Shown: positions 7,961 to 21,035, counted from the stretch's first letter. The stretch is 64,000 bases of DNA from Escherichia sp. MOD1-EC7003 (GCF_002965065.1 NZ_PTRE01000025.1:20884-84883); one strand, 5' to 3'. A program made the numbers and translations. The notes: generated by a model not told the origin, from the letters alone.

Positions 7961-9670
7961 ATGTCTGAAGAAAAATTAGGTCAACATTATCTCGCTGCGC
8001 TGAATGAGGCATTTCCGGGCGTTGTGCTGGAGCACGCCTGGCAGACCAAAGATCAGCTGACTGTTACCGTGAAGGTGAACTATCTTCCGGAAGTGGTGGA
8101 GTTCCTTTACTACAAACAGGGTGGCTGGCTGTCAGTACTATTTGGTAACGACGAACGTAAGTTGAATGGTCATTACGCTGTCTACTACGTGCTGTCGATG
8201 GAGCAGGGCACCAAATGCTGGATCACGGTGCGCGTCGAAGTTGATGCCAATAAACCGGAATATCCGTCCGTGACGCCGCGCGTTCCGGCGGCGGTGTGGG
8301 GCGAGCGTGAAGTGCGCGATATGTACGGTTTGATTCCGGTTGGCCTGCCGGATGAACGCCGTCTGGTGCTGCCGGATGACTGGCCGGATGAGCTCTACCC
8401 GCTACGTAAAGACAGCATGGATTATCGTCAACGTCCGGCTCCGACCACCGACGCTGAAACCTACGAGTTCATCAACGAACTGGGCGACAAGAAAAACAAT
8501 GTCGTGCCGATTGGTCCGCTGCACGTCACTTCCGACGAACCGGGCCACTTCCGTCTGTTCGTCGATGGCGAAAACATTATCGACGCCGACTACCGCCTCT
8601 TCTACGTCCATCGCGGTATGGAAAAACTGGCAGAAACCCGCATGGGTTATAACGAAGTGACCTTTCTCTCCGACCGTGTGTGCGGCATCTGCGGCTTTGC
8701 GCACAGCACGGCGTACACCACCTCCGTTGAGAATGCGATGGGCATCGTAGTGCCAGAACGCGCACAGATGATCCGCGCCATTCTGCTGGAAGTGGAACGC
8801 CTGCACTCGCACCTGCTGAACCTCGGTCTCGCCTGCCACTTTACCGGCTTTGACTCCGGCTTTATGCAGTTCTTCCGCGTGCGCGAAGCCTCCATGAAAA
8901 TGGCAGAGATCCTGACCGGTGCGCGTAAAACCTACGGCCTGAACCTGATCGGCGGCATTCGACGCGATCTGCTGAAAGACGACATGATCCAGACCCGCCA
9001 GCTGGCGCAACAGATGCGCCGTGAAGTACAGGAGCTGGTGGATGTACTGCTGAGTACACCGAATATGGAACAACGCACCGTAGGCGTTGGTCGCCTTGAT
9101 CCGGAGATCGCCCGCGATTTCAGCAACGTTGGTCCGATGGTCCGTGCCAGTGGTCACGCTCGCGATACCCGAGCCGATCACCCGTTTGTCGGCTATGGTT
9201 TGTTGCCGATGGAAGTGCATAGCGAGCAAGGCTGTGATGTGATTTCCCGTCTGAAAGTGCGTATCAACGAAGTTTATACCGCGCTGAACATGATTGACTT
9301 TGGTCTCGATAACCTACCGGGCGGTCCGCTGGCGGTGGAAGGATTTACCTACATTCCGCACCGCTTTGCGCTGGGCTTTGCCGAAGCGCCGCGTGGCGAT
9401 GATATCCACTGGAGCATGACCGGCGACAACCAGAAGCTGTACCGCTGGCGCTGTCGTGCGGCGACCTACGCGAACTGGCCGACTCTGCGCTACATGCTGC
9501 GCGGCAACACCGTTTCCGATGCGCCGCTGATTATCGGTAGCCTGGACCCTTGCTACTCCTGTACCGACCGCATGACCGTGGTCGATGTACGTAAGAAGAA
9601 GAGCAAAGTGGTGCCGTACAAAGAGCTCGAGCGTTACAGCATTGAGCGTAAAAACTCGCCGCTGAAATAA
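7961..9670 (+). CDS. hycE: HycE, hydrogenase 3 large (catalytic) subunit
   Basis: 569 aa from the ATG at 7961; an in-frame ATG 21 nt upstream overlaps hycD and is less likely. The N-terminal ~170 residues resemble NuoC and the rest NuoD/NiFe large subunits. Nickel-iron ligands are in RVCGICGFAH (Cys241, Cys244) and DPCYSCTDR (Cys531, Cys534). HycI removes the 32 residues after Arg537 once nickel is inserted, and this tail (MTVVDVRKKK onward) is present. HypA-F act on this protein and its protease lies four genes downstream. Confidence 0.98.
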   Translation: MSEEKLGQHYLAALNEAFPGVVLEHAWQTKDQLTVTVKVNYLPEVVEFLYYKQGGWLSVLFGNDERKLNGHYAVYYVLSMEQGTKCWITVRVEVDANKPEYPSVTPRVPAAVWGEREVRDMYGLIPVGLPDERRLVLPDDWPDELYPLRKDSMDYRQRPAPTTDAETYEFINELGDKKNNVVPIGPLHVTSDEPGHFRLFVDGENIIDADYRLFYVHRGMEKLAETRMGYNEVTFLSDRVCGICGFAHSTAYTTSVENAMGIVVPERAQMIRAILLEVERLHSHLLNLGLACHFTGFDSGFMQFFRVREASMKMAEILTGARKTYGLNLIGGIRRDLLKDDMIQTRQLAQQMRREVQELVDVLLSTPNMEQRTVGVGRLDPEIARDFSNVGPMVRASGHARDTRADHPFVGYGLLPMEVHSEQGCDVISRLKVRINEVYTALNMIDFGLDNLPGGPLAVEGFTYIPHRFALGFAEAPRGDDIHWSMTGDNQKLYRWRCRAATYANWPTLRYMLRGNTVSDAPLIIGSLDPCYSCTDRMTVVDVRKKKSKVVPYKELERYSIERKNSPLK

Positions 9671-9679
9671 GGAATCGCC

Positions 9680-10222
9680 ATGTTTACCTTTATCAAAAAA
9701 GTCATCAAAACCGGCACGGCGACCTCGTCTTACCCGCTGGAGCCGATTGCGGTTGATAAAAACTTCCGTGGTAAGCCAGAGCAGAACCCGCAGCAGTGCA
9801 TTGGCTGCGCGGCCTGCGTCAATGCCTGCCCGTCAAACGCTTTAACGGTTGAAACGGATCTCGCCACCGGTGAGCTGGCCTGGCAGTTCAATCTTGGGCG
9901 GTGCATCTTCTGTGGACGCTGCGAAGAAGTTTGCCCGACGGCGGCGATCAAACTGTCGCAAGAGTACGAACTGGCGGTGTGGAAGAAAGAAGATTTCCTG
10001 CAACAGTCCCGCTTTGCGCTGTGCAACTGCCGTGTCTGCAATCGTCCTTTCGCTGTCCAGAAAGAGATCGACTACGCCATTGCGCTGCTTAAGCACAACG
10101 GCGACAGCCGCGCGGAAAACCACCGCGAAAGCTTTGAGACTTGCCCGGAATGTAAGCGCCAGAAATGCCTGGTGCCGTCCGACCGTATTGAACTGACTCG
10201 CCATATGAAAGAGGCCATCTGA
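9680..10222 (+). CDS. hycF: HycF, iron-sulfur subunit of formate hydrogenlyase
   Basis: 180 aa. HycF is a NuoI-like ferredoxin that passes electrons towards HycG. Two classic [4Fe-4S] motifs are visible: [12 protein letters not shown] (about 41-52) and [12 protein letters not shown] (about 75-86). A third cysteine group (CNCRVC and CPECKRQKC) lies in the C-terminal half and is not typical of plain NuoI. The stop codon overlaps the hycG start by 1 nt. Confidence 0.96.
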   Translation: MFTFIKKVIKTGTATSSYPLEPIAVDKNFRGKPEQNPQQCIGCAACVNACPSNALTVETDLATGELAWQFNLGRCIFCGRCEEVCPTAAIKLSQEYELAVWKKEDFLQQSRFALCNCRVCNRPFAVQKEIDYAIALLKHNGDSRAENHRESFETCPECKRQKCLVPSDRIELTRHMKEAI

Positions 10223-10989
10223 TGAGCAATTTATTAGGCCCCCGTGACGCCAACGGCATTCCGGTCCCTATGACGGTGGATGAATCCATCGCCAGCATGA
10301 AGGCGTCGTTACTGAAAAAAATCAAACGTTCTGCCTACGTTTACCGCGTGGACTGCGGCGGCTGCAACGGCTGCGAAATTGAAATTTTCGCTACCTTATC
10401 GCCGCTATTTGATGCAGAACGCTTCGGCATTAAAGTCGTTCCTTCACCGCGTCATGCGGATATTTTACTGTTTACCGGTGCGGTTACTCGTGCAATGCGA
10501 TCCCCTGCGCTGCGTGCGTGGCAGTCCGCGCCGGACCCGAAAATCTGTATCTCCTACGGTGCCTGTGGTAACAGCGGCGGGATCTTCCACGATCTCTACT
10601 GCGTGTGGGGCGGTACGGATAAAATCGTCCCGGTAGATGTCTATATTCCTGGATGCCCGCCAACGCCTGCCGCCACGCTGTACGGCTTTGCGATGGCGCT
10701 CGGCCTGCTGGAGCAGAAAATTCACGCCCGTGGGCCGGGTGAACTGGATGACCAACCGGCAGAGATTCTGCATGGCAATATGGTGCAGCCGCTGCGTGTG
10801 AAAGTAGACCGTGAAGCACGCCGCCTGGCGGGTTATCGTTACGGTCGCCAGATTGCCGATGACTTCCTGACACATTTAGGGCAGGGCGAAGAGCAGGTTG
10901 CACGCTGGCTGGAAGCGGAAAATGATCCGCGTCTGAACGAGATTGTCAGCCATCTGAATCATGTTGTTGAAGAGGTGCGTATCCGATGA
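10222..10989 (+). CDS. hycG: HycG, hydrogenase 3 small subunit
   Basis: 255 aa. HycG is the NuoB-like small subunit that carries the [4Fe-4S] cluster next to the NiFe site of HycE. The cluster ligands are in CGGCNGCE (about 45-52), [10 protein letters not shown] (about 112-121) and IPGCPPTP (about 146-153). There is no Tat signal, as expected for this cytoplasm-facing enzyme. It overlaps hycH by 4 nt. Confidence 0.96.
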   Translation: MSNLLGPRDANGIPVPMTVDESIASMKASLLKKIKRSAYVYRVDCGGCNGCEIEIFATLSPLFDAERFGIKVVPSPRHADILLFTGAVTRAMRSPALRAWQSAPDPKICISYGACGNSGGIFHDLYCVWGGTDKIVPVDVYIPGCPPTPAATLYGFAMALGLLEQKIHARGPGELDDQPAEILHGNMVQPLRVKVDREARRLAGYRYGRQIADDFLTHLGQGEEQVARWLEAENDPRLNEIVSHLNHVVEEVRIR

Positions 10990-11396
10990 GTGAAAAGGTG
11001 GTGTTCAGTCAACTGAGCCGTAAATTTATTGATGAGAACGATGCCACGCCCGCCGAGGCGCAGCAGGTGGTCTATTACAGCCTGGCGATTGGTCACCACC
11101 TTGGGATTATCGATTGCCTGGAAGCGGCGCTCACCTGCTCGTGGGATGAATATCTGGCATGGATTGCCACGCTGGAGGCGGGCAGCGAAGCCCGCCGCAA
11201 AATGGAAGGCGTACCGAAGTACGGTGAGATCGTCATCGACATTAACCATGTGCCGATGCTGGCCAAAGCATTCGATAAAGCCCGGACTGCGCAAACTTCG
11301 CAGCAGAAAGAATGGAGTACAATGCTGTTAAGTATGCTGCATGATATTCATCAGGAAAACGCCATCTATTTGATGGTGAGGAGACTGCGTGACTGA
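10986..11396 (+). CDS. hycH: HycH, hydrogenase 3 assembly protein
   Basis: 136 aa, soluble. HycH is needed for production of active hydrogenase 3 but is not a subunit of the purified complex; it is reported to help process the HycE precursor. No catalytic motif is visible. It is coupled to both neighbours: 4-nt overlap with hycG and 8-nt overlap with hycI. Confidence 0.94.
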   Translation: MSEKVVFSQLSRKFIDENDATPAEAQQVVYYSLAIGHHLGIIDCLEAALTCSWDEYLAWIATLEAGSEARRKMEGVPKYGEIVIDINHVPMLAKAFDKARTAQTSQQKEWSTMLLSMLHDIHQENAIYLMVRRLRD

Positions 11397-11859
11397 CGTT
11401 TTACTCTGTGTTGGCAATAGCATGATGGGCGATGATGGCGCAGGCCCGCTGCTGGCAGAAAAGTGCGCCGTCGCGCCGAAAGGTAACTGGGTGGTGATTG
11501 ACGGCGGTAGCGCACCGGAAAACGACATTGTCGCTATCCGAGAACTGCGCCCGAAACGACTGTTGATTGTCGATGCCACTGATATGGGGCTAAACCCCGG
11601 CGAGATCCGCATTATCGACCCGGATGACATCGCCGAGATGTTTATGATGACTACCCATAACATGCCGCTGAACTATCTTATCGATCAGTTGAAAGAAGAT
11701 ATTGGCGAGGTCATTTTCCTCGGCATCCAGCCGGATATCGTCGGCTTTTACTACCCGATGACCCAGCCGATTAAAGATGCGGTGGAAACCGTTTATCAGC
11801 GGCTGGACGGTTGGGAAGGGAATGGTGGATTTGCGCAGTTAGAAGTGGAAGAAGAGTAA
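11389..11859 (+). CDS. hycI: HycI, HycE maturation endopeptidase
   Basis: 156 aa, the usual size. HycI is the nickel-dependent protease that cleaves the C-terminal 32 residues of HycE after Arg537. Family motifs are present: GNSMMGDDGAGP near the N-terminus (Asp16 is the expected metal ligand), DATDMG near 62 and TTHNMP near 88 (histidine ligand). It is normally the last hyc gene; here another gene follows after 24 nt. Confidence 0.96.
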   Translation: MTDVLLCVGNSMMGDDGAGPLLAEKCAVAPKGNWVVIDGGSAPENDIVAIRELRPKRLLIVDATDMGLNPGEIRIIDPDDIAEMFMMTTHNMPLNYLIDQLKEDIGEVIFLGIQPDIVGFYYPMTQPIKDAVETVYQRLDGWEGNGGFAQLEVEEE

Positions 11860-11883
11860 TTCTTTCTTAAGGCATTCAGGGAT

Positions 11884-12657
11884 ATGAAAATCTGGACAAG
11901 GATGTGTGCTTTTTTATTTTGCTTAGTGCTTCCTGCGCAGGCTACCAGCTTTACCGAATATCTGCCGATGAGTGACAGCGAATACGCGCAAAAGCGGGCG
12001 CTGAAACCTCTCCTGAACATGCCTTATTTTACCGAGCAAAACTGGCATTTTAGAAAAGTTGGCGTTGCTGGCGTGACGCTTGAGAAGATGCCAAATGAAG
12101 AGGATTACTGGCAATTAACCGCTAAAGACCGCGCCGGTAAATCCTGGACGGTGCCTGTGGGTATGCTGGCAAATATGGCGGGCAAAGGGCAACTCTATCG
12201 CACCGATCTGGATCGTAACGGCATTCAGGATCTGGTTATCTGGTTACCAAGTGCTGGTAATGGTCTGGCTCCTTATGCACATTTAATCCTTATGACGTTC
12301 ACGCGCGATGGTCGTCCCTGTGTCTTTGAACCCTGGGGATTCTACACCGCAAGCAAAACTGGCGTAGATGATTTGCTGGATTTGCAAGGCAATGGCCACA
12401 CACAATTGCTGGATATGCAGTTTAATTCTGGTTACTGGATAACCAGCCTGTATCAGGTAAAAGACGCCAAATGGCAACGTGTTCACGGCTGGTTTGGCAA
12501 GCTAAGCTATCCCGCGCTCACGCGTTTTACTTATAGCCCCAACCGTAAACTCGTCCTCAAACCCATTGCCGGGCGTGACCCGCAAACGGAAGATTTGGCG
12601 CTGACGCAGCGTTGTTTGATAACAGGGGATGTGCTTGATGGGGTGAATCAGAACTGA
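11884..12657 (+). CDS. Uncharacterised exported protein
   Basis: 257 aa, not recognised as any K-12 gene at this position. The first ~20 residues form a plain Sec signal peptide (basic MKIWTR, hydrophobic core, LPAQATS with likely cleavage after AQA). The mature part has an Asp-rich loop RTDLDRNGIQDLVIW (about 100-114) and a second DLLDLQGNGHTQLLDM stretch (about 157-172), both resembling FG-GAP/VCBS-type calcium-binding loops. It begins 24 nt after hycI on the same strand, so it may be read through from the hyc promoter. It occupies the place where K-12 has the asc genes. No function is inferred. Confidence 0.75.
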   Translation: MKIWTRMCAFLFCLVLPAQATSFTEYLPMSDSEYAQKRALKPLLNMPYFTEQNWHFRKVGVAGVTLEKMPNEEDYWQLTAKDRAGKSWTVPVGMLANMAGKGQLYRTDLDRNGIQDLVIWLPSAGNGLAPYAHLILMTFTRDGRPCVFEPWGFYTASKTGVDDLLDLQGNGHTQLLDMQFNSGYWITSLYQVKDAKWQRVHGWFGKLSYPALTRFTYSPNRKLVLKPIAGRDPQTEDLALTQRCLITGDVLDGVNQN

Positions 12658-12853
12658 CTTTTCACGACGAAGAATCAGTCAGACTGATGGTAAACATAAA
12701 TGGCCTGATGCGCCCGGTTTATCGAGCCTACAAGGGCGTCCCTGTTTATTGATTTTTGCCATGGCACCGTACACTATTACGGCGCTTGATCTACTGCGAG
12801 TCTCTCATTGCATTTCCGCGATAAACACTGTCATCACATGTCATCGTCACTAG
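12658..12853. other. Intergenic region between the exported protein and hydN (left part)
   Basis: The gap of about 315 nt to hydN holds no gene I can support. A degenerate REP-like stretch lies at about 12700-12732. K-12 has ascBFG in this interval; I see no recognisable asc remnant. The right part holds the hydN promoter elements listed separately. Confidence 0.6.
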
Positions 12854-12869
12854 TGTCGATGACAGTGTT
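12824..12869. promoter_or_regulatory. Inverted repeat with FhlA-type site upstream of hydN
   Basis: AACACTGTCATC (12824-12835) and GATGACAGTGTT (12858-12869) are perfect 12-bp inverted arms separated by 22 nt. The right arm is part of TGTCGATGACA (12854-12864), the same pattern as the FhlA sites before hyc. It lies about 50 nt upstream of the sigma-54-like promoter. Confidence 0.7.
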
Positions 12870-12918
12870 TTTGCAGCATTACAAAAATTATTTTCTTTAA
12901 ATAACAGTAAATTAAAAA

Positions 12919-12935
12919 CTGGCATGATTTGTGAA
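12919..12935 (+). promoter_or_regulatory. Sigma-54-like promoter of hydN-hypF
   Basis: CTGGCATGATTTGTGAA has a good -24 element (CTGGCA). At the -12 position the usual GC after GG-N10 is GA, so this is a weaker match than the hyc and hyp promoters. Its position about 40 nt before hydN and the nearby FhlA-type site support it. Confidence 0.65.
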
Positions 12936-12972
12936 TGTATCGGCGCATTAACTGTCATTGCTGGAGAATTTG

Positions 12973-13500
12973 ATGAACCGTTTCATCATTGCTGACGCGA
13001 GTAAATGTATTGGCTGCCGTACCTGTGAAGTGGCGTGCGTGGTTTCTCATCAGAAGAATCAGGACTGTGCATCGCTGACCCCGGAAACTTTTTTACCGCG
13101 AATTCATGTCATTAAAGGTGTGAACATTTCCACGGCGACAGTCTGCCGTCAGTGTGAAGATGCACCGTGCGCTAACGTCTGCCCGAATGGTGCTATCAGC
13201 CGTGATAAAGGGTTTGTTCATGTCATGCAGGAACGTTGCATTGGTTGCAAAACTTGTGTTGTAGCTTGCCCGTATGGCGCGATGGAAGTGGTGGTGCGTC
13301 CGGTTATTCGCAACAGCGGCACAGGGCTTAACGTACGAGCTGACAAAGCCGAAGCCAATAAATGCGACCTCTGTAACCATCGTGAAGACGGTCCGGCGTG
13401 TATGGCGGCTTGCCCGACCCATGCGCTGATTTGTGTCGATCGTAATAAACTTGAACAACTGAGCGCAGAAAAACGCCGCCGCACGGCGCTGATGTTCTAA
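12973..13500 (+). CDS. hydN: HydN, iron-sulfur electron-transfer protein
   Basis: 175 aa from the ATG at 12973, with GGAG 10 nt before it; a start 15 nt upstream is possible but gives a non-family N-terminus. HydN is a HycB paralogue required for full formate dehydrogenase H activity. Four ferredoxin cysteine groups are visible: CIGCRTCEVAC, CRQCEDAPCANVCP, CIGCKTCVVACP and CDLCNHREDGPACMAACP. It is co-transcribed with hypF and controlled by the sigma-54-like promoter upstream. Confidence 0.95.
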   Translation: MNRFIIADASKCIGCRTCEVACVVSHQKNQDCASLTPETFLPRIHVIKGVNISTATVCRQCEDAPCANVCPNGAISRDKGFVHVMQERCIGCKTCVVACPYGAMEVVVRPVIRNSGTGLNVRADKAEANKCDLCNHREDGPACMAACPTHALICVDRNKLEQLSAEKRRRTALMF

Positions 13501-13653
13501 AAAATCTTACAGAAATGTTCTGGCATCAAAGGAATTCCCGGAAATATTCGTAGAATACGGAGCGGGCGGTATCGCCGACCTGTGACTGCTGGATGCGACG
13601 CGCTCGTGTCCGGCAGGGCGGGGTACGCAATTCATGATGGCGGGAATAACTCA

Positions 13654-15906
13654 ATGGCAAAAAACACATCTTGCGGTGTCCAACTGCGTATTCGTGGCAA
13701 AGTGCAGGGCGTCGGTTTTCGTCCATTTGTCTGGCAACTGGCACAGCAATTAAATCTTCACGGCGATGTCTGTAATGACGGCGATGGCGTAGAAGTCCGG
13801 TTGCTGGAAGACCCGGAAACGTTTCTTGTTCAATTGCATCAACACTGCCCGCCGCTGGCGCGTATTGATAGCGTCGAGCAGGAACCGTTTATCTGGTCAC
13901 AACTGCCCACTGAGTTCACTATCCGCCAGAGCGCAGGCGGCGCCATGAATACGCAAATTGTTCCCGATGCTGCCACTTGCCCTGCTTGCCTTGCTGAAAT
14001 GAATACCCCTGGCGAGCGGCGCTGGCGTTATCCGTTTATCAACTGTACTCACTGTGGCCCACGTTTCACCATTATTCGCGCGATGCCTTACGACCGTCCG
14101 TTTACCGTGATGGCGGCGTTTCCGCTATGTCCGGCCTGTGATAAAGAGTACCGCGACCCGCTCGATCGTCGCTTCCACGCCCAGCCGGTGGCCTGCCCGG
14201 AATGTGGCCCGCATCTTGAATGGGTAAGTCATGGTGAACATGCTGAACAAGAAGCGGCTTTACAGGCGGCTGTCGCACAGTTAAAAGCAGGAAGGATTGT
14301 TGCCATCAAAGGGATTGGCGGGTTTCATCTTGCCTGCGATGCACGTAACAGTAACGCGGTGGCGACACTTCGGGCACGCAAACATCGCCCGGCGAAACCG
14401 CTGGCGGTCATGTTGCCAGTGGCAGACGATTTACCAGAAGCCGTGCGCCAGTTGCTCACCACGCCCGCCGCGCCGATTGTGCTGGTAGATAAAAAATGCG
14501 TTCCTGAGCTTTGTGATGATATCGCTCCTGGCCTTAACGAAGTCGGGGTGATGTTGCCTGCGAACCCGCTCCAGCATTTGCTGTTACAGGAACTGCAATG
14601 CCCGCTGGTGATGACCTCCGGCAACCTGAGCGGTAAACCACCGGCTATCAGTAACGAACAGGCTCTGGAGGATTTGCAGGGCATTGCCGACGGATTCTTG
14701 AGACATAACCGCGACATCGTGCAGCGTATGGATGATTCGGTGGTGCGCGAAAGCGGCGAAATGCTGCGTCGTTCGCGGGGCTATGTACCGGACGCACTGG
14801 CCTTGCCGTCTGGCTTTAAAAATGTGCCGCCAATACTGTGCCTTGGTGCCGATCTGAAAAATACCTTCTGTCTGGTGCGCGGTGGACAAGCCGTGTTGAG
14901 TCAGCATCTGGGCGATTTGAGTGATGATGGCATCCTGATGCAGTGGCGCGAAGCGTTACGTCTGATGCAAAACATCTACGATTTCACCCCACAATACGTT
15001 GTGCATGACGCGCATCCGGGCTATGTCTCCAGCCAGTGGGCGCGCGAAATGAATCTGCCGACGCAAACGGTGCTGCATCACCATGCCCACGCGGCGGCGT
15101 GTCTGGCAGAGCATCAGTGGCCGCTGGATGGCTGTGATGTCATTGCTCTGACGCTCGACGGTATTGGTATGGGCGAGAGCGGCGCTTTGTGGGGCGGCGA
15201 GTGCCTGCGGGTGAACTATCGCAAATGCCAGCACCTGGGCGGCTTGCCTGCGGTGGCGCTTCCGGGTGGCGATTTGGCGGCGAAGCAGCCGTGGCGAAAC
15301 CTGCTGGCGCAGTGCCTGCGCTTTGTGCCGGAGTGGCAGAATTATCCCGAAACGGCAAGTGTGCAAAAGCAAAACTGGAGCGTGCTGGCGCGAGCCATTG
15401 AGCGTGGAATTAATGCACCGCTGGCGTCATCGTGTGGGCGGTTGTTCGATGCCGTAGCGGCGGCGTTGGGTTGTGCACCAGCCACGTTAAGTTATGAAGG
15501 TGAAGCAGCTTGTGCTCTGGAGGCGCTTGCAGCTTCGTGCCACGGAGTGACGCATCCGGTGACGATGCCGCTGGTGGACAATCAACTGGATCTCGCCACT
15601 TTCTGGCAGCAGTGGCTGAGCTGGCAGGCTCCGGTTAATCAGCGTGCGTGGGCATTTCATGATGCGCTGGCGCAGGGTTTTGCTGCGTTGATGCGTGAGC
15701 AAGCCACGATGCGCGGTATCACTACACTGGTATTTAGCGGTGGGGTTATTCATAACCGTTTGCTGCGCGCACGTCTGGCACATTATCTCGCTGATTTCAC
15801 ATTGCTCTTTCCACAGAGTTTACCGGCGGGTGATGGCGGGTTGTCTCTGGGGCAGGGGGTTATTGTTGCAGCGCGTTGGTTAGCGGGTGAAGTCCAGAAC
15901 GGATAA
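13654..15906 (+). CDS. hypF: HypF, carbamoyltransferase for hydrogenase maturation
   Basis: 750 aa from the ATG at 13654; an in-frame upstream ATG would add 24 residues of low-complexity intergenic sequence. HypF makes carbamoyl-adenylate from carbamoyl phosphate and passes the carbamoyl group to HypE. Domains in order: acylphosphatase (VQGVGFR at 17-23, catalytic Arg23), two zinc-finger-like Cys pairs (CPACLAEM / CTHCGPRF / CPACDKEY / CPECGPH, about 109-187), a YrdC-like domain ([12 protein letters not shown]), and a Kae1/TsaD-like C-terminal domain with [13 protein letters not shown] near 475-487. Confidence 0.97.
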   Translation: MAKNTSCGVQLRIRGKVQGVGFRPFVWQLAQQLNLHGDVCNDGDGVEVRLLEDPETFLVQLHQHCPPLARIDSVEQEPFIWSQLPTEFTIRQSAGGAMNTQIVPDAATCPACLAEMNTPGERRWRYPFINCTHCGPRFTIIRAMPYDRPFTVMAAFPLCPACDKEYRDPLDRRFHAQPVACPECGPHLEWVSHGEHAEQEAALQAAVAQLKAGRIVAIKGIGGFHLACDARNSNAVATLRARKHRPAKPLAVMLPVADDLPEAVRQLLTTPAAPIVLVDKKCVPELCDDIAPGLNEVGVMLPANPLQHLLLQELQCPLVMTSGNLSGKPPAISNEQALEDLQGIADGFLRHNRDIVQRMDDSVVRESGEMLRRSRGYVPDALALPSGFKNVPPILCLGADLKNTFCLVRGGQAVLSQHLGDLSDDGILMQWREALRLMQNIYDFTPQYVVHDAHPGYVSSQWAREMNLPTQTVLHHHAHAAACLAEHQWPLDGCDVIALTLDGIGMGESGALWGGECLRVNYRKCQHLGGLPAVALPGGDLAAKQPWRNLLAQCLRFVPEWQNYPETASVQKQNWSVLARAIERGINAPLASSCGRLFDAVAAALGCAPATLSYEGEAACALEALAASCHGVTHPVTMPLVDNQLDLATFWQQWLSWQAPVNQRAWAFHDALAQGFAALMREQATMRGITTLVFSGGVIHNRLLRARLAHYLADFTLLFPQSLPAGDGGLSLGQGVIVAARWLAGEVQNG

Positions 15907-15929
15907 AACGTGTTGCGTTTGGATACCAT

Positions 15930-16016
<87 letters not shown>

Positions 16017-16022
16017 TTGGGC

Positions 16023-16073
16023 ACAGTCGCCCGCCTGCATCGGCTGGCGAAACGTCTGGGTCTGAAGGATTAA
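16023..16073 (+). pseudogene. norR: norR 3' remnant
   Basis: Reading + from about 16035 gives [12 protein letters not shown] followed by TAA (16071-16073), which I recognise as the extreme C-terminus of NorR, the NO-responsive regulator. The stop overlaps the gutQ stop tail to tail, as in K-12. The rest of norR and all of norVW are missing: hypF and a REP element adjoin this tail directly. The frame continues a few codons upstream (TVAR) with lower similarity. Confidence 0.75.
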
Positions 16074-17035
16074 ATAATCCCGGCCTGATAGAAATCCTGC
16101 AGGTTAATCGCACCGGTGAGTTTGCCGTTTTCATCCACCACCGGGGCGGCAGTGATTTTGCGCTTCATCAGGAGCTCTTTGGCGTCGATAGCGCGACTTT
16201 GTGCCTGTAATGTGGTGCCGCCGACCGTCATTGCTTCACTAACTGGCGTAGTGAGTGCGCCGCCGCCAACCAGCCAGCGGCGTAAATCGCCGTCGGTAAA
16301 TACGCCTTTCACCAGTCGTTGATCGTCGCACACTGCCACCAATCCCAGACCGGTGCGGCTGAGTTCCAGCATCGCATCCATCACGCTGGCGGTTAACGCT
16401 ACCTGCGGAATAGCGTCATCACGGCGCATCAGATGGTGCACTTTATTCAGCAAGCGAGCGCCCAGTGCCCCTGCTGGGTGGGAGCGGGCAAAATCTTCTT
16501 CATTAAAGCCGCGTGCTTGCATGACAGCCATCGCCAGTGCGTCTCCCATCATCAGGGTATTGACGGTGCTGGAGGTCGGCGCAAGGTGCATCGGACAGGC
16601 TTCGCGTTCTACGGAGATATCCAGCACCGCTTTCGCCGCCAGACCCAGCGGTGATGTCGCTTTGCCGGTCATCGCCAGCAGTGAGATAGATTTATCTTCC
16701 AGACGCGGAATAATCAGATCCAGTTCCTTCGCGCCACCGGAGTAAGAGATAAACAACATCACATCTCGGCTTTCAATCATCCCCAGATCGCCGTGTAGTG
16801 CCTCTGCCGGGTGGACAAAAAAAGCCGGTGTGCCGGTGCTGGCAAGCGTTGCGGCGATTTTCTTACCAATGTGGCCCGATTTGCCAATTCCCGAAACCAC
16901 CACTTTGCCTTCGCAGTGCAGGATAATATTGGCAGCGCGAACAAAATCATCGCCCAGACGTTCCGGTAAACGGCTTGCTTCCTGCAACTCCAGCATTAAC
17001 GTCTGACGTCCCGCGTTCAGTAGTGCTTCACTCAT
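16070..17035 (-). CDS. gutQ: GutQ, D-arabinose 5-phosphate isomerase
   Basis: 321 aa. GutQ interconverts D-ribulose 5-phosphate and D-arabinose 5-phosphate, the precursor of Kdo in LPS; it is a paralogue of KdsD. The N-terminal SIS (sugar isomerase) domain is at about 35-180 with [16 protein letters not shown] and SYSGGAKEL motifs. Two CBS domains follow (about 205-320). It overlaps srlR by 8 nt and is the last gene of the srl operon. Confidence 0.96.
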   Translation of the reverse strand: MSEALLNAGRQTLMLELQEASRLPERLGDDFVRAANIILHCEGKVVVSGIGKSGHIGKKIAATLASTGTPAFFVHPAEALHGDLGMIESRDVMLFISYSGGAKELDLIIPRLEDKSISLLAMTGKATSPLGLAAKAVLDISVEREACPMHLAPTSSTVNTLMMGDALAMAVMQARGFNEEDFARSHPAGALGARLLNKVHHLMRRDDAIPQVALTASVMDAMLELSRTGLGLVAVCDDQRLVKGVFTDGDLRRWLVGGGALTTPVSEAMTVGGTTLQAQSRAIDAKELLMKRKITAAPVVDENGKLTGAINLQDFYQAGII

Positions 17036-17801
17036 TGCTCTCTCCGGTTATGATCACATCGATCCCTTTCTCTTCCAGCGCCTGACGAAACGCTGGATCG
17101 ATACCTGCGTCGGTAATCAGCTTATCGACGCTTTCAAGACTACAAACCACGTTGGGGCTTTTACGGCCAAACTTCGATGAGTCAGCCATCAAAATGACTT
17201 CGCGCGCGGCATTACACATCGCCTTACTGACGGTATAGACCTCGTTGAATGTGGTTACGCCCGCATTGAGATCGATGCCGTCGGTGCCCATAAACAATTT
17301 ATCGAAACTGAAATGTTCGAAGGCATTCTCTGCCAGCTGCCCGTGAAATGAGGCCGATTTTTTACGAAACGTTCCACCTGGCATCAGGATGGTTTGTTCG
17401 TTATCCAGTTCGGATAGCGCATTGACGATATGCAGGCTGTTGGTCATCACTGTGATGTTATTAAAGCGTGAGAGCAGGGGTACCATCTGCAAAACGGTAC
17501 TGCCAGCATCAAGAATGATCGAATCGCCATCATGAATAAAACTAACGGCAGCTTCTGCAATCAGCTCTTTCTTGTGGGTGTTGATGAGCGTTTTATGATC
17601 GATAGGTGGGTCGGATTCCTCTTTATTCAACACTACCCCGCCATAGGTACGAATGACGGTTCCGGCATGTTCCAGAATCACCAGATCTTTGCGAATGGTT
17701 GTGCCTGTGGTGTCAAAGTATTGCGCCAATTCTTCAACCGAGCATTTCCCCTGCTTTTGCAGGTACTCCAGAATGGCGGCCTGACGCTGACGAGGTTTCA
17801 T
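17028..17801 (-). CDS. srlR: SrlR (GutR), DeoR-family repressor of the sorbitol operon
   Basis: 257 aa. N-terminal DeoR-type helix-turn-helix (about 5-60, [18 protein letters not shown] then a [10 protein letters not shown] recognition helix), then the sugar-phosphate-binding DeoR C-terminal domain ([20 protein letters not shown]). It represses srlAEBD in the absence of sorbitol 6-phosphate. It lies downstream of gutM and overlaps gutQ. Confidence 0.95.
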   Translation of the reverse strand: MKPRQRQAAILEYLQKQGKCSVEELAQYFDTTGTTIRKDLVILEHAGTVIRTYGGVVLNKEESDPPIDHKTLINTHKKELIAEAAVSFIHDGDSIILDAGSTVLQMVPLLSRFNNITVMTNSLHIVNALSELDNEQTILMPGGTFRKKSASFHGQLAENAFEHFSFDKLFMGTDGIDLNAGVTTFNEVYTVSKAMCNAAREVILMADSSKFGRKSPNVVCSLESVDKLITDAGIDPAFRQALEEKGIDVIITGESNE

Positions 17802-17867
17802 GGGCGTGATTACCTGATTTAGGTTTCAAAATGATAACTTCGCAAGCAAGTAACATTCACAACGAAA

Positions 17868-18227
17868 TTATCCACGTTTCAGTTTAAGCGCCAATGATAG
17901 AGCATTCTGTGATAGTGGATCATGGGGAAAGATCACATCGGGCTGTAAATCAGCAGAATGCATGCCCGTAATTGCGGGAATTTTTTGTGGTCGGGCGAAG
18001 ACGGTCAGTCCTTTCATAAACAAGGTGTCGACGATGCGCAGCTGATCGTCCAGCGCGATGGCGACCACGACCCGTGGTTTAAAGCGCCCGCTGGAACGAC
18101 CCACGCCAACGTGGCCTTGCTGGCAAAGTGCGTCGAAGGCACGGTTAAAACGAGAAATTTGCCAACCGCCTAAGGCCAGTTGCGCACACCAGGCGATAAC
18201 GGCGACGGTGATGAGTGCAGATACCAT
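17868..18227 (-). CDS. gutM: GutM, activator of the sorbitol operon
   Basis: 119 aa. GutM is the reported positive regulator of the srl operon. It has an N-terminal hydrophobic segment (residues 2-20, VSALITVAVIAWCAQLALGG), so a membrane location is likely, followed by a basic soluble part with no recognised DNA-binding motif. A REP element lies between it and srlD. Confidence 0.93.
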   Translation of the reverse strand: MVSALITVAVIAWCAQLALGGWQISRFNRAFDALCQQGHVGVGRSSGRFKPRVVVAIALDDQLRIVDTLFMKGLTVFARPQKIPAITGMHSADLQPDVIFPHDPLSQNALSLALKLKRG

Positions 18228-18253
18228 TCCTTCTCCTTAATGTAGTGGCGGAA

Positions 18254-18292
18254 GTCCTGTAGGCCTGATAAGCGTAGCGCATCAGGCATTTT
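18254..18292. repeat. REP element between srlD and gutM
   Basis: GTAGGCCTGATAAGCGTAGC followed by GCATCAGGCATT forms a REP-type imperfect hairpin, similar in sequence to the units of the recA-recX array. Confidence 0.8.
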
Positions 18293-18332
18293 ATTAGTCT
18301 CGCGGAGATCCTTAAAGGATCTCCGCTGTTGA

Positions 18333-19487
<1,155 letters not shown>

Positions 19488-19497
19488 GTTTCAGCCT

Positions 19498-21035
<1,538 letters not shown>

